64,000 nt of DNA from the NCBI RefSeq assembly GCF_022682495.2, contig NC_071398.1:87025398-87089397 (forward strand), given 5' to 3'. This document shows positions 57,970 through 64,000 of this stretch, piece after piece. Within the stretch, counting starts at the first letter, position 1, and each line of letters begins with the position of its first letter. The notes under the pieces were generated by a model that saw nothing but the letters and a program-made list of their open reading frames with translations, was not told the DNA's origin and made no database searches. This DNA is from Desmodus rotundus. Taxonomy: Eukaryota; Chordata; Mammalia; Chiroptera; Phyllostomidae. The translations under genes and the position numbers were made by a program.

Positions 57970-60590
57970 ACTTTTAAAAATAATTAAGTTTTGAATAATT
58001 AATGCATATATTTGGTACATAATTCAAGTGGTTCAAAATGAGATAAGAGGTAAAACAAATTTTCTACTTACCTTTGTCTACCAGCAACCCAATTTTCTGC
58101 CTGAGTTAACTGTGATCAGTTTGTTATATGAGGTCTGACCAGAAGGTATCCAGTCATGTAATATGAAAATAGAGGCATTTAATGAAGAAGATACAAGAGA
58201 CAAGAAACATTGTACATAGGACAATGACGCCTCAGTCCCCTTCAAAGTAGGCACCTTGGGGACTGACACAGTTCTCCAAATCACCATCAGCTGCCCCGTC
58301 ATATTTTCCTGAATCTCATCGATGGTTTGAAGTCTCTTCCCTTTCAAAGGTGATTTTGGTTTTGGAAAAAGCCAGAAGTCACAGGGCACCAAATCTAGGC
58401 TGGAGTAGGGCTGAGTCACCTGTGTGATCTGATGTTTCACCAAAACACTCTGCACAAGACATAATACATAAGCAGGTACATTGTTGTGATGAAGCTGCCA
58501 GTCACCAGTTGCCTATAGCTGCGGCCTTCTGAATCACCTGAGTAGTTTCTGCAGAGGAATGTTCAAGCTTAATGCAAAATTTGATGTAGATTTATTGCTC
58601 TACTCACTCATTCATTTTGAATGCAACAGCCACACAGTACACATGCTCACTTAATGGTGTCTACTGCCCCCATTGACTAACACAGTGAAGTCATCATTGT
58701 TCACACATGCACATTTTAGTCTATTCTCCCTGGCTGCCAGGTTACAGTGATGTCACACAACCATTCTCATTATACAGTGGTTGGACTTTTTCTGGACAGA
58801 CCTCCTATGTCCTTCCAAATAGTCTATGCATACAGATACTTAAATATGTACATATTCTATTTTTCACTCAACTAGTGTACAGTACAGTTATCCCTCTTTC
58901 ACTAACCAATACATACTGGGGATTGTTCGGTTTCAGAACATTTAGAGTTGCACTTTTTAGTGGCTGTATGTACCAAGACGTATTTAACCAGTCCCCTACC
59001 AGTGGGTTGTCTTCAGCCTCTTCCTTAAAATTTTGCTTGTGCTTAACAAATAGCTTTGCACCTACAATGTTGAGTTTATTTCGGAGTATTTCTAAGGAAA
59101 CATTCGTAGCTGTAAATTTGCTGGGACAAAGGGACCATGCCTTTCACAATTTGGAAGATGTTGACGAACTACCCCCACAAAGGCTGGACTAGTTTTGCAT
59201 CAGTGAAGAGGGTAAGGGCTTGTTTATCCCAACCTTCACCCCAAAAGGGTCAGACATTTTGGTTTTGGGAATTCTGATTTAGTTAGGTAATAAAAAGATA
59301 ATAAATGGTGTCTTATAGTTTTATTTACAATTTTTTATTATTAGTGAAGTTCAATATCTTTTAAATGCTCAAGCCAGTTCTATTATATGATGGTTTATCT
59401 GTTCATATCTTCGGTCCATCTTTTTTTTTCTTTCTGTCTGTTGGCCTTGGTAGGCATTATGTTTTATTTTAATGCATAATGACATAATGCTGCAAATATA
59501 TATTCCTATTTGTTTTGTGCCATGAAGAAATTGATTTTCTTCTACATGTTTGAATATGTTAATGTTTTCTCTTTTGCCTCCTGGGTTTTGTGTCATACTT
59601 AGAAAGGACTTTTTTACCCTAAAATTAAAGAAAAAAACTTTTTTCCCTTGGTGTTTGCTAATGGTTTATCATTTTTCTCTTCCAATTCTTTTAAGAAATG
59701 TTTGAAAGTTTTGTTCCATGTGATATTTACTTGAATATAAAGATTAAAATAGAAATAAAGTAATTTTTCCTCATTGGCTACCCTATTGAGACAGCATTAT
59801 TTATTGAATAATAAATTTATCCAGTAACCCATTTTTGTCTTTTGGAATGGAATGACACTTTAATCATATTCTAAAGACTTCAATGTATTTGCCCCTATTT
59901 CTGGCTTCTTTCTTCTGATCCAGCAATTAGTATATCTTGACTACTTTATTGCTGTCATACTGTTTTAATTAATGTAACTTTGAAATAGATTTCAATATCT
60001 CTTTGGTCTACTCATCATTTCTCTTTATTTTTTCCTGAGGCTTTTCTTACATATTTTTTTCTCCATTGGAACTTTAGAATCACCTTGCCTATTTGAAAAA
60101 AGAAACTCCTGCTTCATTTTAGTTGCAATGACAAGAAATGTATATATTTATGTAGGGAAAATGGGCATCTTTGAGACACTGAATTTTCCTATCTAGTAAT
60201 TGGGCATGTTTTTCCATTTATTAAGGTCTAAAGTTTTCTCTCTTCATAGTGTTTAAAATAGTGGATTCTCTTGGATTTTCAAGGTTTATAAGCAGGTAAT
60301 TTTCAAAAAGTGGAAATGTCACTGCCCCCTTTCTACTGTACATACGTCATATTTCTTTCTTTTGTTGGACTGCTTTGGTTAGTGGGTTGAGGACAATACT
60401 AGACAGTTGTGATGAGAACAGCCCAGTCTTGCCCTTGATTTAATGGACATTATCTTACTGCTTTTTGACTCTTCTAGAAATCAATTTATGTCATCTATAT
60501 TTTTGTATTTATTTGTGCATAACCAAGAACTCTGTTTGATTTGTATTTTTCTCTACACTTGTGATTACTTTCTTTTATCTTTATTAATTC
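57970..60590 (-). mobile_element. L1M-type LINE 3' part (antisense), split by a mariner
   Basis: TAATTCAAGTGGTTCAAAATG and CCAGCAACCCAATTTTCTGCC precede the mariner insert. ATAGTCTATGCATACAGATAC, TTTAACCAGTCCCCTACCAG, TGTTCATATCTTCGGTCCATC, ACTTTAGAATCACCTTGCC and ACAGCCCAGTCTTGCCCTTG follow it. This is the antisense order from 3' UTR into ORF2. All frames are broken. Confidence 0.85.
58129..58805 (-). mobile_element. Mariner transposon, internally deleted, with transposase remnant
   Basis: The terminal inverted repeats are TGAGGTCTGACCAGAA on the left and GGAGGTCTGTCCAGAA as the right-end complement. TA lies at both flanks (58,127-58,128 and 58,806-58,807). The minus strand carries the C-terminal part of a mariner transposase (about 58,200-58,455), including PYSSLDLVPCDFWLFPKPK, the block that holds the third catalytic Asp of the DD34D triad, then SPLKGKRLQTIDEIQENMTG. 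At 677 bp it is about half the usual 1.3 kb. The N-terminal DNA-binding region and the first catalytic residues are largely missing, so it is non-autonomous. Confidence 0.9.
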
Positions 60591-61890
60591 ACTGTTTATA
60601 TGCAAAGAGCCGCCTATAAAAACGGGAAGTTCATGTTTACCAGAGAGAGGCAGCAGCTGGGTTTGGGTTTTATAATCATGATTTTACTATTTGTGGCATC
60701 TGGAGATTTGTCTTATTTTCCTGCCACCTCAGCAATGCATTTCAAAGTGTTCCAACTATTTTGTGTAGCATTTTCAGGTGTTTTATGGCAGACAGCTTTT
60801 AGTCTTCTATATGCTGTTAATGGAAATCCTATATATCTTTTTAAGGGATACCAATATTTGTGTTTTAGGAAGTGCTTTTCTTTCTCTCTTCCATTCTTCT
60901 TCTCTATTCTTATTTTCATTTTGTAAGCGTTGGCTTTTGTTTGGTAAATACTGAATTTATTGAATTGGAAACATAGAGAAGCACAGAAAGCACAAGTCTT
61001 CATTGGCTGCAGGTTGTGAACGAACTAAAATCATATTTTGAAAGAATTCAGAAGAAACCGTAAGTGACAATACCAGGTTCTAAGATGCCCTCAGCCAAGG
61101 AATGTGGATGCAGAATTTCAGCTCATTGGACTGAAACTCTTTCTAACACATAGTACTTTCACAAACTCTGAAAAATCTGTGGTCTCTCCCACGGGCATTT
61201 TTCAGTGAGATTGCATCCTTTGATAGTTGGGGTGGGGATTTGCAATGCATCACCTCTCTAGTTCCTCCTAATTTGGACATAAACAAATGCTACCAAATAT
61301 TAGCCCCACTCTGGCTGTTGCCCCAAATGGTGCTGGAATGGCATTGTAACAAACAGCTCTACTTTACTGAATATCTTATAAGTTCAGCAAGACATTTAGG
61401 TCTGAATATAATCAGGACTCATTATTCATACAACTGGCTTGCACACTGCGTTGCTCTTTTTGTGGGGCTCCTGGGAAATATTTCTGCAGTTAAGTGAGGA
61501 TGAAGAGTTAAGCTAAAGCATTTCTTTTGTAGGCTTTTAAAGGCAGCTACCAGTCTTTATTTGTTCTGCGATCTTATCTATTAAGGAAGAAAGTACCACA
61601 TAAAAACTGGTGCACTGAATTTTTTTTTCATTGGTCAAGTTGAATCTTGAGTCATCTTGAACCAAGTCGGGGGTCAGGGCAGTGTTGGCAGGCGGGGTGC
61701 AGGGAATGCTGAGAAATCGCTGATGTAGCCTGGCTGCTGAGACTCTGTAGCTTGTGTAGAGGGGATGGAAGGAAAAAGAGGCTAAGAACCTTCACTGAAC
61801 ACTCTCCATGGCATATAGTTTGGAAGAACACGCTAAAAAGGCACTGTGATGCTTCATAGCCTGAATTTGTGTAGAATATGTGTTTTTAAC
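60591..61890. other. Intergenic, no feature recognised
   Basis: The stretch contains a 108-codon frame (60,600-60,926, +) that is Phe/Leu-rich by composition only. Nothing is supported. Confidence 0.5.
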
Positions 61891-61894
61891 ATAT

Positions 61895-62050
61895 TAATAG
61901 CCACTTATTGCATGTCTACTGAATGCAGGGCATATAACACCTATTAGTTCTAAGCCATGTAATGGCTTCCAGAGTAGGACAAGTCATACGCCCCTCCCAC
62001 TGTTATAGGTAAGAAAAATGAGCACAGAGGGGTTAATAATTGCCATTGTT
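61895..62050 (-). repeat. MIR SINE fragment (antisense)
   Basis: TTATTGCATGTCTACTGAATGC, then GTAAGAAAAATGAGCACAGAGG, is diverged antisense MIR. Confidence 0.55.
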
Positions 62051-62394
62051 GCTACTCCTAGAGGTGATGTTTGAAATATTTAACAACTTGACATCCAAGC
62101 AATACCAGTCCACTGGACATGGTACAATACTACCACCAGGCCCTATCGATCTTAATTTTCCCCTGATTTCTGATTTCTAATATTGAAGGTCATGACTCCA
62201 TCCCCCATCCCCTCCCTTTTCACCTCATAGTCAGACTGTGCTGCCTGGTAAGTTTGGACATATGGCTTTCGTCTTTCTCCAATGAACCCTAACTTTACTG
62301 CTGATTAAGCTTCTCAAGGCGTTCATTCATTCCTCGCTCATGTCCTGTGTGTTCAAAGGGAACTCCTGTGACTCTTCGCTTCTACTGACTGCTA

Positions 62395-62600
62395 ACCACT
62401 GGTATTTCTTGAGCTCATTCGATGCTCCCGTCACCATGTCAAGCTGTTCCCATCCACTTTCTGGTTTAAATATCATAAAACTCCAATGAGATAGATATTC
62501 CTACTATTTCTTTTTCACAGATGACAACATGAAGCTTAGAGAGTTCTTTGCACCCCCTCCTGCAACTTCTCTATGGTGGAGTCAGGAATAAGAACTTGCT
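62395..62600 (-). repeat. MIR SINE fragment (antisense)
   Basis: TATTTCTTGAGCTCATTCGATG, AACTCCAATGAGATAGATATTC and CACAGATGACAACATGAAGC show the antisense MIR order. Confidence 0.65.
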
Positions 62601-62639
62601 TCGCTGGTCAAACATTTTGGCTTAGCTTAAAAACATTCT

Positions 62640-62720
62640 CCAATGTCTGTTCCAAGGGCAGCTTAGGGTCAGACATGTAGGAGTGCTCAATTAATTTGTG
62701 TTGATGAATAAGTAAATGTC
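62640..62720 (+). repeat. MIR/L2-like 3' tail (sense)
   Basis: GTAGGAGTGCTCAATTAATTTGTG followed by TTGATGAATAAGTAAATG is a MIR/L2 terminal signature. Confidence 0.5.
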
Positions 62721-63014
62721 TTTATTTCTTTATCTCTCTGCTGTAGGAACATAGATGAGTTTATTACTTTTCAAATGTGTATTGTGTTCTCTCAGCTAAG
62801 GAATCTTGTCTTTGAGTTTTAGCTAAATATGCCTCCGGCCCTTGTCTCACCTTCTTTGAAAAGTCCGATGTTCTCCTAAAGTTCTTATAAATATCTGGAG
62901 GCTCTTATCCCAATAGTCAAGTTTGATTCTGATAGTCATATTCTTCCTCTATTTTTAATTTATGTTAGTATTTGCCACTATTTGCTATTATTTAATTTCT
63001 CATTTAAAAATATT

Positions 63015-63255
63015 ATTCAACTAGATGGCAAATTCTTTGAGATAATGCATAGTCTCTGTAATTCCTTGAACTGCTAACACAGTGCCTTGCTCATTCATAT
63101 TCATAATTATTTAACTAATGTTGGTCTGACCCTTTGGCTTCCATGTTCCATGATGGCAAGAGTCTTGTATATTTTACTGAATACTGAATCCCTAGGGCTG
63201 AACACAGGTGGTAAACCCCATAACAAGTTCTCAAAATATTAATATTAATATTCAT
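63015..63255 (+). repeat. Two successive L2/MIR-like 3' ends (sense)
   Basis: GATGGCAAATTCTTTGAGATA through ACACAGTGCCTTGCTC is one copy. CATGATGGCAAGAGTCTTG through CTAGGGCTGAACACAGGTGG is a second. Both resemble the L2 3' end and are strongly diverged. Confidence 0.5.
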
Positions 63256-63274
63256 TCTGCATTGTAAGGTATTA

Positions 63275-63470
63275 GAAAATGCTCTGACTTTTGAAACAGA
63301 AAGACTTTGATTCTGCTCCTTAATAGCAATGGGACCTTGTGCAAATTAATTAACCTCTTTGAACTCAGTTTGCTCATTCGTAAATGAAACAAGAATAGTG
63401 CTACCCACACATGATTATTGTAATAATTTAGCACTTACGATGAACTTAATAAGTGGTTTGCTTGAAATAG
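63275..63470 (+). repeat. MIR SINE (sense)
   Basis: GGACCTTGTGCAAATTAATTAAC, CTTTGAACTCAGTTTGCTC and ATTATTGTAATAATTTAGCAC show a nearly complete MIR in sense order. Confidence 0.75.
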
Positions 63471-64000
63471 GTATGGAATACAAGTGAACTGTTCCTGTGA
63501 ATTACTTCATGATCCAGCAAGTTCTCTGCAGAATCGCATAACAGTGTGTTCCTTCTCGAGAAGGCCTAGAACATCGTAAGTCAACGCATCCCAGTTTGCA
63601 TCCTGGGAGGACCATGAAATATCACCAACCCAGCTGTCTGCCTTACAGCTCTCTGCTCCAGTATTGCCCACTGGGCAGGCCAAAAACGATTGAAGTTTAG
63701 AACGTTTATAGATGTTCTATGTGAAAAGGGTTTTGTAGTAAAGAAACATATACAAGAGTGAAATTACAAACAGTTAAAAGTTCTTTAATCAGTCCTTCTC
63801 ACACATTTTAATATGCCATGAGTATGGTATAGCTTGTAGCATTTTCCATTCTTATCTGACTACCAAATCGATTTTTCTTTGCTTGCATCCTGTAGAATTG
63901 ATTAGTGAGTGTTTCTCAGACTATCCTTGGAAAAAAATCTGGGATGGTTAGTTTCTAGTCTTGTGCCAAAGTACTGTAAAAGTGGCCCATTCCAGTGAAT
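63471..64000. other. Intergenic, no feature recognised
   Basis: Nothing identifiable lies between the last MIR and the window end. Confidence 0.5.

Noticed and set aside
58707..59192. 161-codon plus-strand open frame
   Set aside because: It spans the end of the mariner and the antisense L1 3' UTR, so it is a chance frame in repeats.
1..64000. Search for HeliBat-type Helitrons, CRISPR-like arrays or satellite DNA
   Set aside because: No Helitron termini, no regularly spaced direct repeats and no satellite arrays were found by eye.

Overview
The window is mammalian nuclear DNA, almost certainly from a bat. It carries split exons with GT/AG introns, ancient mammalian repeats (L1, L2, MIR, MaLR LTRs, hAT and Tc1/mariner DNA transposons), and about a dozen copies of the tRNA-derived VES SINE. 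VES is known from yangochiropteran bats; its signatures here are a TGGCTCAGTTGG-type A box, a GGTTCGA-type B box and a CT-rich tail. I saw no HeliBat-like Helitron, so I do not assign a family or species.

Region 1 (about 1-9,220, + strand): the 3' end of CENPF, encoding the very large coiled-coil kinetochore, nuclear-envelope and microtubule-binding protein centromere protein F. Four coding exons are present (604-769, 1933-2409, 3886-4064, 8351-8548). Their splice phases agree (0/1, 1/1, 1/0, 0/stop). Together they make 340 codons including the stop, and the protein ends in a CaaX farnesylation box (CSIQ). A 3' UTR follows, with plausible poly(A) signals at 9171 and 9196. The 5' part of the gene lies upstream of the window.

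Region 2 (about 9,220-64,000): no protein-coding or RNA gene that I can support. In other mammals CENPF is followed by a long gene-poor interval before KCNK2, and this stretch fits that. It is a layered repeat landscape. Most L1 pieces are antisense to CENPF (near 19.2, 22.5, 33.5, 38.7-41.4, 44.4, 51.0, 51.3-53.5 and 58-60.6 kb). One L1 3' end is sense and sits inside a MER5A-like hAT element near 26.3 kb. Four TA-targeting DNA transposons (33,510; 39,531; 44,543; 58,129) all lie inside antisense L1 sequence. A hAT MITE with perfect 16-bp terminal inverted repeats sits at 35,926-36,130. An RTE/BovB-clade LINE fragment with a 101-codon open frame is nested in L1 near 40.5-41.3 kb. Two MaLR-type solo LTRs lie near 25.6-26.0 and 54.2-54.5 kb.

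I found no previously undescribed gene system. The items most worth following up are the RTE/BovB-like fragment, a mariner MITE whose pre-insertion site survives as a near-identical local duplicate, and a repeat-free homeodomain/POU-motif-rich block near 50.6-51.0 kb that could be a conserved enhancer. Repeat family names come from memory of consensus sequences, so boundaries are approximate unless terminal repeats are cited.
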